Below are positions 38,200-48,625 of a stretch of 64,000 nucleotides of DNA, one piece after another. The notes below the pieces were generated by a model that saw only the letters and a program-made list of their open reading frames with translations, had not been told where the DNA came from and did not search any database. The translations under genes were made by a program, and so were the position numbers. The DNA comes from Delphinus delphis (lineage: Eukaryota; Chordata; Mammalia; Artiodactyla; Delphinidae): assembly GCF_949987515.2 (NCBI RefSeq), contig NC_082690.1, positions 106,204,400 to 106,268,399 of the forward strand. The letters run 5' to 3'. Positions within the stretch are counted from its first letter, which is position 1. Every line of letters begins with the position of its first letter.

Positions 38200-38405
38200 G
38201 GGCACCATTTATTAATCCCCTCCTATGGGCCTTCTTTGGGGCCACGTTTCAGCCTCACGGCTGTGCTGGAAGGTGATACAATTATCACCCCATTTCACAG
38301 GTGAGGAAATCGAGGCTCACAGTGGTCGAGTGATACACATAAGGCGGCACGGCTCAGAGGCAGGGAGAGCTGGGCTTTGATCTCAGACTTATGGGCCCTT
38401 TCTAG
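38200..38405 (-). mobile_element. MIR SINE
   Basis: 'atcaccccatttcacaggtg', 'aggaaatcgaggctcacagt' and 'ggctttgatctcagacttat' form a second reversed MIR close to the first. Confidence 0.7.
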
Positions 38406-38769
38406 CGGCCCAAGGCTAACTCTGGCCCTTGGAAGTGGACCTCTGGGGCCGCCAGCATCCATGCTGACCTTCCAGCCCAGGCCGGGCTACTAATGGCTCC
38501 CGGGGGGGCCCACGCTGGGCTTAACGCTCTGTCACTGTTGTGAAATTCTCCAAACTCTTGAACAAGGGCTCACTATTTTCATTTTGCACAGGCTCCGCGA
38601 AGAATGTGTCTGAACCAGGGAGGAGGGGCCCACCAGCCGGAGCTGACTGCGGCCTCCCCGGGATGGTGCTGTCAGCGCCCCTGTGGGGACGGTTCCAGAA
38701 CGTGGCCTCCCGGGAAGGCTGGGTGCTTTGTGCGGCTGACCGGTGAGCTCCACACCCCGCCTCAACCGC

Positions 38770-39060
38770 TTTCCTTGAATCTATTTGTAAAATGAATTAC
38801 TCCAATGCAGGAGGAGCAAGAAGGTCCTTTATCTCCACTTGGGCGAATCCATTAGAATTAACAGCCCCTCGGAAGCCCCGCCGAGGGGGTGACGTCAGCT
38901 TGTCTTTGGTGATTTGCGGAGTGGCCGCGTGATAAGGAATCCGGGCCCATTTTCACAGTGACAGGGCGTCCTTCCCCGGCGGTGCCCAAGAATTAGTGGT
39001 CCTATCTCTCCATTTATCAGAGTCCTTTGGGGGATGAGACCGTCGGGCAGAGACGATTGT
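38770..39060. promoter_or_regulatory. Candidate regulatory element with CRE and hairpin
   Basis: A non-repetitive stretch holding a perfect palindromic CRE (TGACGTCA, 38890-38897) directly after an inverted repeat (CCCCTCGG at 38865-38872, CCGAGGGG at 38881-38888). It also has GTGATAAGGAAT (GATA-like) near 38930 and homeobox-like ATTAGAATTAAC near 38851. Regulatory activity is inferred. Confidence 0.35.
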
Positions 39061-39795
39061 TGCCTTGCTGTCTCCCGTCTGCAGGACCTGTAGCGCCTGC
39101 CGGCTTGCCCGGGTCCCTGGGGTCGGGGCGGCTTCCTACAGGGAGAATCCGGCTCCCTCCCAGGGTCCCACCTGCGTGGCCTGCCACCCGCTGGGCAGTG
39201 TGAGGCTTCTGCCCTGCAGTACCGTGGGGATGAGAAAGAGGAGACCGGGTTAGGGGGAAACCCAGGCGTTCTGCCCGCGCCAGCTTCAGTCTGAGATGCT
39301 AGGGAAGGTGGCACTGCCCAAAGAGGGTGACACCCATCCCACCTGCTCTCCTTACAGTGCGAGAGGAGGGGGCTTGTTCCCTCCCTGGGCAGAGAACTCG
39401 GGCAGATCTGTGTAAGTCCCATGGGGCATGCGGCCAAAGGGAGGCCGTGTGACTCCCCAGCCTGGGTTGAAAAAGGCAACTTGGCTTCTGCTTGGCTCTC
39501 CCTCTTGGGCTCACCCGGGGCTCTGTCCTCCATGTTGTGAGGAAGCCCAAGTAGTAGAGAGGCCACGTGCGCCTCCGGCTGAAGACTGCCCCCCACGCCC
39601 CCCAGGCCCCAGACAACAGCACCCTCCACCCCCGGCCTTCTGCTGCCTAGCTGAGGCCCCAGGTGAAGAGAAGTACAGGCGGACTGTCCCCACTGTGCCC
39701 ATCTGAATCCCTGACCCCCAGGAGCCACGAGAGATGATAAGTGGTGATTACCGGAACGCGTGGAATTCGCGGGTAGGAGGAAGTGGCTGGGTGAA
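39061..39795. other. No supported gene; long minus-strand open frame is probably chance
   Basis: GC-rich. A 306-codon minus-strand frame spans 38895-39815 but overlaps the CRE element and an E-box tandem, has low-complexity Pro/Gly/Ser content and shows no domain. Confidence 0.4.
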
Positions 39796-39799
39796 GGGA

Positions 39800-39835
39800 C
39801 ACCTGTTAGAATCACCTGTTAGGGACACCTGTTAG
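39800..39835 (+). repeat. Three 13-bp repeats, each with a CACCTG E-box
   Basis: CACCTGTTAG occurs at 39800, 39813 and 39826 with exactly 13-bp spacing. CACCTG is the E-box preferred by SNAI/ZEB-class zinc fingers. It may be only a tiny tandem repeat. Confidence 0.8.
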
Positions 39836-40169
39836 GCCTCTGTGGGTTCCTCGCTACTCCTCCGCAGGGATGAGTTAACAGAGGGAGGGCTGCGGGCAGG
39901 TGCCAGCCCCGCTCTGGGATCTGTCATGGGGGGCGTGCCTTCTGCTCATTACCTGCCACGTGCTAGGTGGGGGTCGCCCTGTGTGTTTGCCGGTGTGACC
40001 CTCACAGAGTGGGTAGGCCTGTACAGATCTGGGGGTTAGTATGAAGAAGCCACTTTCCCTCGGATCTATGTGTCAAGTGATCTGAAATCAGCTTCGTCAG
40101 GGATGACGGCAATGTTTCAGTGCTTCGTCCGCGGAGCTCACTCATGATCATAAATGATTCAGAACTCTC

Positions 40170-40534
40170 GGAAGGAAAATCCCAGGCCGCCGTTGAATTG
40201 GGGTCCCTGCAAAAGATATGTCCGAGTACCTGGGAATGTGACCTGATTTGGAAAAAAAAGGGTCTTTGCAGGTGTAATCAAGTGAAGGATCCTGAGATGC
40301 GATCACCCCGGGATTATGCGGGTGGGCCCTAAATCCAGCAGCAAGCGTTCTTATCGGAAGAGGAGAGAACACATCAGAGGGGAGAAGCAGACATTGGTGA
40401 CATGGCCGCAAGCCAGGGACACCTGGAGCCCCAGAAGCTGGAAGAGGCAGGAAGCCTGCCCTACGGCTCCGCCCACACGTTGATCTCAGACGCTGCCCTC
40501 CAGATGGAGAGAGAATAAATTTGCGCTCTCTTAG
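40170..40534 (+). mobile_element. MLT1-type LTR
   Basis: 'ggggtccctgcaaaagatat', 'gggaatgtgacctgatttgg', 'gggtctttgcaggtgtaatc', 'aagtgaaggatcctgagatg' and 'agagaataaatttgcgctct' follow MLT1 order to its polyA signal region. Confidence 0.75.
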
Positions 40535-40799
40535 GTCTGCGGTCAGTTGCTATGCTCTTCCCCTGCCCCCTCCACCCCCTGCCCCCCGAAGCCCCCCCCA
40601 ACTGACAAGGCAGTTGGGTGGGCAGTGTGCTCTGGGGGGAGCCAAGGTTGGGGAGGGCACGGGGGTCACCAGCATAGAGATGGTGGCTCTGGGAGGGAAG
40701 CCCCGGAGCAGCCCCGGGGGTGGGGGGCGGGGTGGGTACCAGCTCTCAGGTCAGAGGAAGGGCGTGGGAAGAAGGAGCTGGGGCTGATGGAGGCAAGTG
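40535..40799. other. GC-rich spacer between two MLT1 fragments
   Basis: Contains C-rich and G-rich runs (for example GGGGGTGGGGGGCGGGGTGG near 40715). No gene. Confidence 0.5.
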
Positions 40800-40970
40800 G
40801 GCAGCTCCAGGAGCTGGAAACAAGGAGACAGAGTCCCCCCGGAGCCTCTGGAAGGGCCAGCCCTGCGGAGGGCAGACTCCCGACGTTGGGAACTGTAAGG
40901 TAATAAACGGGTGTTACTTTATGTAGCGATTTGTTACCGCCGCAGCAGCAGGAAGCTAATGCGAGTCTGT
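40800..40970 (+). mobile_element. Second MLT1-type LTR, 3' half
   Basis: 'gagcctctggaagggccagc', 'gacgttgggaactgtaaggt', 'aataaacgggtgttacttta' and 'gcagcaggaagctaatgcga' repeat the MLT1 3' half about 0.4 kb after the first copy. Confidence 0.6.
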
Positions 40971-41399
40971 GAGCTCTTGGAAACGGCCCAGTGGGGGGAA
41001 GACGGTGTTAACACAGGGAGGCGAGGGACGTTGAAGGAGAACTGTCTTAGGTGGATGAGCGGGACCCAAGTGGTAGTCATCTGATAGCATCATCGTCTCC
41101 ATCGGCAAAATAACCCCTGCAGAGAGGACTGTCCAGAGAAGGACCTGGGAGCGTGACCCCATCAGGACAGAGTGTTTCCCTGGCAGCTCTCAAGCCCCTC
41201 TTTCCCATGACACAAAGGGCTGGCGGGGGACGGGGCCTGGAGGGAAAGGCAGGACTCATGGGGGCAAAGTCCCTGGGGGCTGGTGGGGCAACGCCATCTT
41301 GGCCGTGGGCACATCCACCAACCCTCTGGATTCTCTCTCTTGCTTTATTTACATCCCTCGGGGAGAGCTGGTGTCTTCCCCCACGAGATACTGTTGACA

Positions 41400-41600
41400 A
41401 GCAGCACAAGACTACAGGAGCCCGCAGCTCGGGTTTGAATCCTGGCCCCAGCACCCATGATTTGGGTAATCTGGATTACTCAACCTCTCTGGGCCTCAGT
41501 GCTCCCATCTGTAAAGTGGGGACTGTAGTATCTGCCTTATGGAGGCGGTGAGTTAGCGCTTGGAGAGGGCTCTGAGCAGTGAAGGGCGTGTGATGAAGCT
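41400..41600 (+). mobile_element. MIR SINE
   Basis: 'ctcgggtttgaatcctggcc', 'ggattactcaacctctctgg', 'gcctcagtgctcccatctgt', 'aaagtggggactgtagtatc': sense MIR, near full length. Confidence 0.85.
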
Positions 41601-41959
41601 TGGTGGCACTGGCCAGCTTCAGCGCTCTGCGGTCCTGTCCTCTTTCGTGCAGGAATGGAAGCAGGCCTCCAAGCTTGGGTTGGGGGGTGGGAGTATTCTC
41701 CTGGCCTTTGTAGGAGGTACCCAGCAAACCCAATATGGGAATCTTCGTTGTTACTACAGTAAGTTTGCAAGCTTGTAAATTTACAGTCATTGCAAATGTA
41801 AACAAAAATAATAATTTAAATGGATGTATTATAGAAACTTTTCGTTGAATGGAGTCTATATTTTACAGAAAACTCAACTTTATAGAAAACACAAAACAAA
41901 CAAAAATTCGGGTGCTCTGGTTGGGTTGGGGGTGTCCAGCGTTCCTCCCAGTGGACACA

Positions 41960-42090
41960 GATGGCTTGGAATTGGGTTCTCAGCTGAGTCTCAACCCTGA
42001 CCAGCCATGTGCCATTGGGAAGGTGTCAATGCCTTTCTGAGGTTCAGTTTCTTCATCTGCAAAGAAAGAGGTGCACGATGCTCTTAGCCG
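41960..42090 (+). mobile_element. MIR SINE fragment
   Basis: 'tgccattgggaaggtgtcaa', 'tgcctttctgaggttcagtt' and 'tcttcatctgcaaagaaaga' mark a sense MIR 3' half. Confidence 0.6.
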
Positions 42091-42795
42091 CACAGTGCCG
42101 CCCCGGGGTGGGGGCAGGAGGGTGTTAGGGGTGGAGGGGTTGGTGGGAGCAGCTGGGGCCCCGGGCGTCAGGGGGAGGGGGCTGGTTCCTGGGTGGTGGC
42201 CACACAGCAGCTGACTTCCTCCCAGGCTCACGTTATCTCCTGTTTCCACCTGGAAATTGCCCCTGCTGTTCCCTGCAGGTTGGAACCTCCTCTGTGATGT
42301 CCAGGGGTGCAGAGGGCTCCTCCGTGGTGCTCCACTGTGTTCTGCCTGCCCGTCCGGGGGTGAGGTGCTGTCACGGCCACACCTCTGTCTCTGGGGTCTC
42401 TCCCACTCCCTCGGGAGGGTCTCAGGGTCTGCCACTGAGCAGAGCCTGAATCTGGTTGTTGACACCACCAGTGTGGTGTCAACTCTCCGGAACCACAGCC
42501 CTCCTATCTGTAAAATGGGGGTGCACAGCGAGGGAGGACCTGGCCAGTGGGAGGACCAGAGGGAGGATCTGGCCAGAGGGAGGACCGCGTTATCCCTCAG
42601 CAAATGCGGTAGGGGGCGGCACTGTGGATGGAGAGACAGCACCGAAAGGGGCTGGCTGCTGGCCGTGATGTGGGCCTGGTTCTGAGACCAGCAATGTGCT
42701 CAGGACAGTGGGAGTGTGGGGCAAAGGAGAAGAAGCTGGAGCGTTGTTGGGGGTTTGGAAGACCAGGCTGAAGACATTTAAAATTTAAATCATAG
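42091..42795. other. GC-rich DNA with a small tandem duplication, no gene
   Basis: A roughly 28-bp unit (GAGGGAGGACCTGGCCAGTG type) occurs about twice at 42529-42588. Open frames here are shadows of GC-rich sequence. Confidence 0.4.
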
Positions 42796-42799
42796 CACA

Positions 42800-42945
42800 G
42801 AAGAACTGGTGACGCAGCTGAAGGACATGGGAAACAGAGAGGGCAAGTGACTTAGCCAATGTCACACAGCGCTTTAGTGGCAAACTGGGACAAGAGCGGG
42901 CATCCTGCTTCTCAACCCTGTGCGGTCTTCCGGGTACTGATGGGC
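42800..42945 (-). mobile_element. MIR SINE fragment
   Basis: 'agagagggcaagtgacttag', 'ccaatgtcacacagcgcttt' and 'agtggcaaactgggacaaga' form a reversed MIR core. Confidence 0.7.
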
Positions 42946-43890
42946 CAGCTGTCCCAACAGCTTTCTGATCTGAGGTGCGGCCTCGGAGGTGAAATACCAA
43001 GCAGAGAGTAAAGCCTGCAGCACCCTTGGCCTGTGTCTGGGGGTGGGGGGTGACATTTCTGAGTTATCTTTACTTTGCCTTGAAATCAGGCACAAATCCT
43101 TTGCAAAACAGGAAGTGGTCTCTTTGGGCCTGACATGAAATAGTATTTCTGTCACCTTGCATTAAAGACTTAGGGCTCAGAGGAGTGGCATATTGAAATG
43201 GCTGGTGGGGTCAGCCCAGCCCAGAGAGGCCTTTGACAGCACAGCTGATAACAGACCCCCAGCTACAAATGCCCGGAATCAATCAGTGGCCGCCGCTGAC
43301 AGCCGCCGTGTTCACATATCACGGCAGATGGGAGGAGGGCAGGGATAGCCATTTGTCTTGCTTTTCATATGGATTTCCTGTTTTTTAGGGAGCGAGAGAG
43401 GGCCCATCTGGTGATCAGATCGCGGGCTGAGATAGCCGCCTTCAGGTCACGAGCCCCCCACTCAACGTGTCCCCTCGGCCACGCGGCCCCAGCGTCGCGG
43501 TGGCTCCAGCGGTCCGGCCTCCGCAAATGGGATCCATCAGGGGGCCTCCCACCCCGTGGAAAGTTCCGGAGGCGGTAGGGCTGGGGCCGTTCCTGCCTTT
43601 CATCTTCCTTCTGCTTCCTTTCTGGGCACCTGGCTTTGCTCGCAGTCATTTCATTACAGTTTTTCTTCGAAGGCTCTTCCCAACTTGTACATGCATGTGC
43701 AAATGTCCGCACGCACTTGCGCACGTGTGTGTGCGCACATGCACTCCACGGCCGTCTTCCCTGGCCTGCGCAGGGCACTTCCTAGCCGGCTGACTGCCTG
43801 TGTGCTGTCCTGGACTCTTCATCCAGGTGGAGGCCGTGCGGTCCAGTGCTGATGAAAGCCTGGAGCGCTTCTAGTTCCCGTTCAGATCCA
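42946..43890. other. Unique DNA, no recognised gene
   Basis: Includes an alternating purine-pyrimidine hairpin (TGCGCAC, GTGTGT, GTGCGCA at 43718-43737). 43200-43420 is non-repetitive and might be conserved, but this cannot be tested here. Confidence 0.35.
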
Positions 43891-43894
43891 GCCT

Positions 43895-44040
43895 CCCCAC
43901 CTGCCAGCCTTTGACCTGGGCGGCTCGTTCAATTTCCTGAACCTCAGTTTCCCCATCTGCATCACAGCGCCTCTGCCTCAGGTCCTTGTGCATCCGCGTA
44001 AAGCACTCAGGGAGAGCTCTGCGTGCGGTGAGCCCTTCGT
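43895..44040 (+). mobile_element. MIR SINE fragment
   Basis: 'gcctttgacctgggcggctc', 'aatttcctgaacctcagttt', 'ccccatctgcatcacagcgc', 'gcgtaaagcactcaggg': sense MIR. Confidence 0.7.
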
Positions 44041-44510
44041 GGGACTATCGGTTCTGATGGTGGCGTTGTAATTTCCACTCCTGAAGTCTTGTCCGCAGCA
44101 TCACATAAAGCAGCTCTTGGAGAGGTGCCTTGGAGATGGAGGGTCCCCGCTCTCCTTGCCCCTCCTGGGGTGATGCTGTCATAGACCCTTCTCCATTCTC
44201 CCTCAGCCCCCAGCCCCAGTTATTCATGGAGTGTGTCCTTCCCCGAGACCCCGCGCTGGGGGCTGGGACATGTGGATTCTCTTCCTTTCCGGGCAACTGG
44301 TGAGGGGATGCTTCTGCTGTGATCACATCTCAGATGTATCCCCTCCCCCGGCTTATGAAATCTCCTGTCCCCCAAATTACATCCAGACAGCAGCAGTAGC
44401 AGGCATCTCTCCCTTCCAGCTCAGGGGCCCACCAGCTGGCCAAATGGGGCGTTTAATTGGAAAGAGAAGCTGGCGGTCTGCCCGGAAATCCTGAAGAAAG
44501 GCACCAGAGT
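44041..44510. other. No recognised gene or repeat
   Basis: Nothing assignable. Confidence 0.3.
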
Positions 44511-44520
44511 GGACCAGTAT

Positions 44521-44899
44521 TTTTTGTTTTTTTTTTTAAATAAATTTATTTGTTTTATTTTATTTATTTTATTTTTGGCTGCATCAGGTCTTCGTTGCTG
44601 CACGCAGGCTCTTCTCTGGTTGTGGCGAGCAGGGGCTACTCTTCGTTGTGGTGCGTGGGCTTCTCACTGTGGTGGCTTCTCCCGCTGTGGAGCATGGGCT
44701 CTAGGCATGTGGGCTTCAGTAGTTGTGGCACGCGGGCTCCGTAGTTGTGGCTCACGGGCTCTAGAGCACAGGCTCAGTAGTTGTGGCCCCCGGGCTTAGT
44801 TCCTCCACAGCATGTGGGATCTTCCCGGACCAGGGCTGGAACCCGTGGCCCCTGCATTGGCAGGCAGATTCTTAACCGCTGTGCCACCAGGGAAGCCCT
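44521..44899 (-). mobile_element. Long CHR-related tRNA SINE with internal repeats
   Basis: On the minus strand the head is GGGCTTCCCTGGTGGCACAG, followed by a B-box-like region and a body with repeated units built on CACAACTACTGAGCC (for example in 44718-44785), then a long A/T-rich tail (44521-44575). Longer than the copies at 14953 and 37011. Flanks GGACCAGTATTTTT and GGATCAGTTTTTAA suggest a diverged target duplication. Confidence 0.85.
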
Positions 44900-45794
44900 G
44901 GATCAGTTTTTAAAACCTCGCCACACACCTTCACCGTGTATTTCTGTTTCAAATACTTGAAGGGGTTCTTGGGACCCTTTGAGAATTAAAAGCATCCGTC
45001 TGAAGGTATGCACTGCAGACCCCAGTCCCTGGGGTGAGGGGTGTGGGTGCCATGTGATGGTAGAAATGGACCACTTTGTACAGATGGGGAAACGGAGGCA
45101 GTTCAGGGGTGGAGAGAAAATGCAGTTCAATCTAGTTCAGGTCTTCAGATATTAACTGAGGTTCTTTCTGTGAAGCCCACGCTGCGTGCTTGCCTTCCCT
45201 CCTCTCCCTCAGTTTCTGAAGTCAGAGCCTCTTTACGGATGTCAGCCAGAATTCCTCCCAATATTTTGCTCCTGCTGGATAATTCCTGAGTCTACGGGAT
45301 GTAAACAGTGAAATGTCGAGTGGATGAAGGAGCGGGTGGCTGATGGGGGAAGATGACTCCTAGAGGCCCTGAAGGTTTATTTGCCAAGCAGGTGGGGCTT
45401 CTCCCTTCAGAGAGGAATCGGGTCCGTCAGGGCTGCAGTTAGATCACAGGATGCTGAGAGTGAAGACAAAGGAAGGACTAGGGTACAGAGGGGCAGCCAG
45501 AGGCGGCTGGTCAAGCAGGTCCAGGCCCCGAGACCGAGGGTGGTCAGTGACTACTCTCCCCTAAGACCACAGTGGCTGGGATCTCGTCACCAGGGTCGTG
45601 TGGTTAAGAACTCATGCAATTTGGTGACTGTGGGCCAGACCTTTACCAGCCTTGCTTTCTTCCCCTGTAGAACCATAGCTGCTTTATTGAGTACCAAAAG
45701 ATGAAATGGAGTATCACGACAGGGGGCTGCCCCCATGCCATGCAGAGAGGCTGGTCCATCAACCCAGGGGCTGTTTGCATCAATTCAGGGCCAT

Positions 45795-45985
45795 CCCAGC
45801 TTTGACCTTCGTGAACTGTCTGACTCTCGGCAAGCTTCTAAAGTCCTGTGACTCAGTGTTCTCACCTGTGAAATGGGACAGTAACAGTGCTGCTTCATAG
45901 GGCTGGGGGGAGCTGAGCAATGGATTAATCCACATAAACCACCTGCAACAGTGCCTGGTTGGTGCTCAGTGTGGGTTACCTGTTG
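45795..45985 (+). mobile_element. MIR SINE
   Basis: 'ctgactctcggcaagcttct', 'gtgactcagtgttctcacct', 'gtgaaatgggacagtaacag', 'aacagtgcctggttggtgct': sense MIR including its 3' end. Confidence 0.8.
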
Positions 45986-45995
45986 CTGGTATTAT

Positions 45996-46095
45996 GATGG
46001 TGATGGTGATGGTGATAATGATGGTGTTGGAAGTAATGATGGTGATGATGATGGTGATGGTGATGCTGGTGATGATGACGGTGATGGTGATGAAC
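45996..46095 (+). repeat. GAT/GGTGAT simple repeat
   Basis: About 100 nt built from GATGGT and GATGAT units with interruptions. Translation gives Asp/Gly-rich peptides without meaning. Confidence 0.9.
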
Positions 46096-46375
46096 TGAGC
46101 ACTTGTTATATTCTAAGGTCTGTCCTAGTCACAGGGATACCACAGTGAACAAGACAAACGTGGTCCCTTCTCTCCTGGGAATGCAACCTGACGAGGGTAC
46201 AGCCTGTGAACTGATAAATACATAAATAGAAATATATATTTGAGTAAACTGATAAATATATAAACTCGTGTCGAAAGGACAAGCTAGAGAGCCATGTGAT
46301 GGGCGGGGTACCCCAGCAGGCCCCTTGGAGGAGGTGACATTTGGGTACAGTGGGAGGGGTAGGTGTTAAGGACAG
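46096..46375 (+). mobile_element. L2 LINE 3' fragment
   Basis: 'gagcacttgttatattctaa', 'ggataccacagtgaacaaga', 'caaacgtggtcccttctctc' and 'cccttggaggaggtgacatt' follow L2 order. Confidence 0.7.
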
Positions 46376-46429
46376 CCTCCCGTCCTTTCTTCCCCTCTAT
46401 GCCCTTCCTGGCCCGTTTTGACCCTCAGC

Positions 46430-46530
46430 TGGGAAACTGAATCTCTGACATTCTTTGTGGCTTACTAGATCTGTGGCCTTGGATTAGCCGTTGTCCCCTC
46501 TCTGGGACTCGGTGGTCCCATCTATACCTG
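46430..46530 (+). mobile_element. MIR SINE fragment
   Basis: 'gatctgtggccttggattag' and 'ccgttgtcccctctctggga' resemble a sense MIR core. Confidence 0.5.
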
Positions 46531-47435
46531 TCGGGGGGCGGGGGCTGCAGCCAGACGCTCGCTCGGCCCCTTTCATCTCTGGGATCCCGTGCTCATGGCC
46601 TGGACCTGCCGCGGAGCGATTGGCAATAAATGGAAAGCATGAGGGGCGCCTGTGGGTCAGGGCCCTGGGGAGGGTCAGCCAGTTCACATCGCAGCAGTTC
46701 TCCGTGGCCTACCTGAGACGAGCTGGCTCCAGGAGCAATTTCCCCTGGATGAAACAATCTTTGGAATCTACCGTATATCATTGGCCATGACGTCTTCTGT
46801 TTAAACAGCGGCAGCCGGCGGAGGGTGTGCGCTGAGGCCGGGCGTCCAGGAGGAGGGGACTCGGCCCCAGCCCCCTGCCCCGGCCCCCTCCCCCGTGGAG
46901 GGCCCCACTTGGGGGAAAGGGGCATATGGAACCCATTTGGGAAATTCTTTCTGCATAAACCGCTTTTTCCAGGTAAGACACACACGCGTATTGACTGTGA
47001 AGGATGAAATAGTTCTCTCGTTTGGCCGGCTACGATTTTATGGGTCTTAATTAAACACATGCCCTCCCCGTGTTGGGAAATTGAACCCTCGCTGAGCGGC
47101 CCCTTCTCAAGAGGTGGTGTTGGCCCAGGGGAGGCCCAATTATAACCTCCATCCTTGCCACCTCCCAGGACCTCCCAGACCCTCCAAATGCTTGGAAAAT
47201 GTGTGCCCGACAGAGGGGCTTTGATTCCGCATGCCTGGAGAGCGTTAGGCCTGTTTCCAGGCCCGAGGCAAGGGGTGGTCAGAGTCCCAGGCCACCGATG
47301 GGAAGGCCTTGGGGACCAGGGCTTTCAAACTTCATTGAGCATCAGAGCTCTTCTTTCACACCCAATCACGTGTAGACCTCTCGATACAAACCAGATGAAA
47401 CTGCTGGACTGAGGGGGAGGGGCGCCCGCGTGGCC
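46531..47435. other. Unique DNA, possible regulatory stretch, no gene
   Basis: 46620-47060 is non-repetitive, with GGCAATAAATGGAAAGC and ATTAATTAAAC-like words (near 47047). No coding feature is supported. Confidence 0.3.
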
Positions 47436-47440
47436 CCTTG

Positions 47441-47496
47441 CTCGCCCCGCCCCCTCGCCCCGCCCCCCTCGCCCCGCCCCCCTCGCCCCGCCCCCC
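47441..47496 (-). repeat. Four tandem GC boxes (13-14 bp unit)
   Basis: CTCGCCCCGCCCC units start at 47441, 47454, 47468 and 47482. Each holds a perfect Sp1/KLF-type GC box on the minus strand. The minus strand also has many G-runs that could form quadruplexes. No promoter-linked gene was found beside it. Confidence 0.9.
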
Positions 47497-47539
47497 ATGC
47501 CTGGATGGTCGGTTACGTGCTGCTGGGTTGGTTACGTGC

Positions 47540-47700
47540 ATCTCCTCATTGATCAGTCACAAAAGCCCAGTGAGGGAGGTGCCCTGCCATTTCACACTTG
47601 AGGGAACCTGGGCACAGGGTGGCAAAGTGACCCGCCCGGTGCTGGCCAGCAGGGGTGGGAGGCGTGGCATCTAAGTCTGAAGGCTGCACGCTTGACCACC
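47540..47700 (-). mobile_element. MIR SINE
   Basis: 'gccctgccatttcacacttg', 'agggaacctgggcacagggt' and 'ggcaaagtgacccgcccggt' mark a reversed MIR. Confidence 0.65.
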
Positions 47701-48164
47701 TGTCTGGACCGTGGCTGGGAAGCTGCTGATGGGCACAGGGCTGTCCTTCATGGCAGTGATGCTCCCAGCTCGGTGGTGTGCCTCCCTCTCTCACTGTGGT
47801 CCCAACTGGCAGGGTCCCCAAGTGTAGTCCCCTTCCTGTGTCTGGCTGAGTGGTTCCCAGGCACGCAGGTTCACCTCTTCCGGCAGGCAGGGCTGCATGG
47901 AATGTCTCTCAGCCTGGTGCTAGCATTCCACGGTTCTTGGGAGCATCTTCTGTTGGAGGAGAAGGCATTCTCACTCTCCTTTGTACTTTGGTGTTTTGCG
48001 AATAGTTCATTTTAAGGAAGAGATTCATTGATCAAAATCAGTTTGCTGACCTCAGGGTTACTACTCCTCCACGAGTGGGGAGGGCCTCGTTCTTCCTGGA
48101 AGTGATCCCGTCAGGCCCCAGAGCCCCGACCAGGCGAAGGGGGGCCCTTACCTTCTTTTGTTCT
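47701..48164. other. No recognised gene or repeat
   Basis: Nothing assignable. Confidence 0.3.
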
Positions 48165-48625
48165 GAAGTCGGGTTAATGGAGGTGTAATTTACATACAGT
48201 GCAATTCATTCTTTCCAGGTGTACAGTTGGATGCATTCTGACAGATGTGTGGAGTATGTGAAAGTATGGACCATACTTTCCTTTTCCGAATTACCCAATT
48301 GTGTCCCTGGCCCATTTTTCTATTATTGTGTTTTTCTTTCTTATTGATTCATAAAAACTCTTTGTATATTGTAGATAGGATGGATTGGGAGCCATCATCC
48401 CAATCAAGACACAGAGTATTTCCATCACCCCTGAAAATTCCTGCCCACCCCAGGCCCCGCTCCCACAGATCTGTTTTCTGTCTCCTTCCTTCTGCCTTTT
48501 CCAGAACGTCATGTCAAAAGCATCACACAATATGCTGTCTTTGAAGTCTGGCTTCTCTCACTCTGCATTATGTCTTCACAGCCCAGCCATATTCACGGGG
48601 ACATTGTTTGCACCTTGTAGATTGG
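48165..48625 (-). mobile_element. L1M 3' relic with a 116-bp foreign segment
   Basis: The flanks read as one reversed L1M: 'gtaatttacatacagtgcaa', 'ggatgcattctgacagatgt' before the break, and 'caatcaagacacagagtatt', 'tccatcacccctgaaaattc' after it. The segment 48265-48380 does not belong at this point of the consensus and nearly matches 58821-58936. Confidence 0.65.
48265..48380. repeat. 116-bp segment nearly identical to 58821-58936
   Basis: Aligned base by base, the two segments have equal length and differ at three positions only. Both are direct (same orientation). The copy at 58821 lies in continuous L1M sequence; this one interrupts its host. Confidence 0.9.

Noticed and set aside
38895..39815. 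306-codon open frame on the minus strand, the longest in the window
   Set aside because: Pro/Gly/Ser-rich low-complexity content, no recognisable domain, and it runs across candidate regulatory motifs in GC-rich DNA where stops are rare by chance.
41980..42642. 220-codon minus-strand frame
   Set aside because: It overlaps a MIR fragment and a small tandem repeat, with no domain and no codon pattern suggesting selection.
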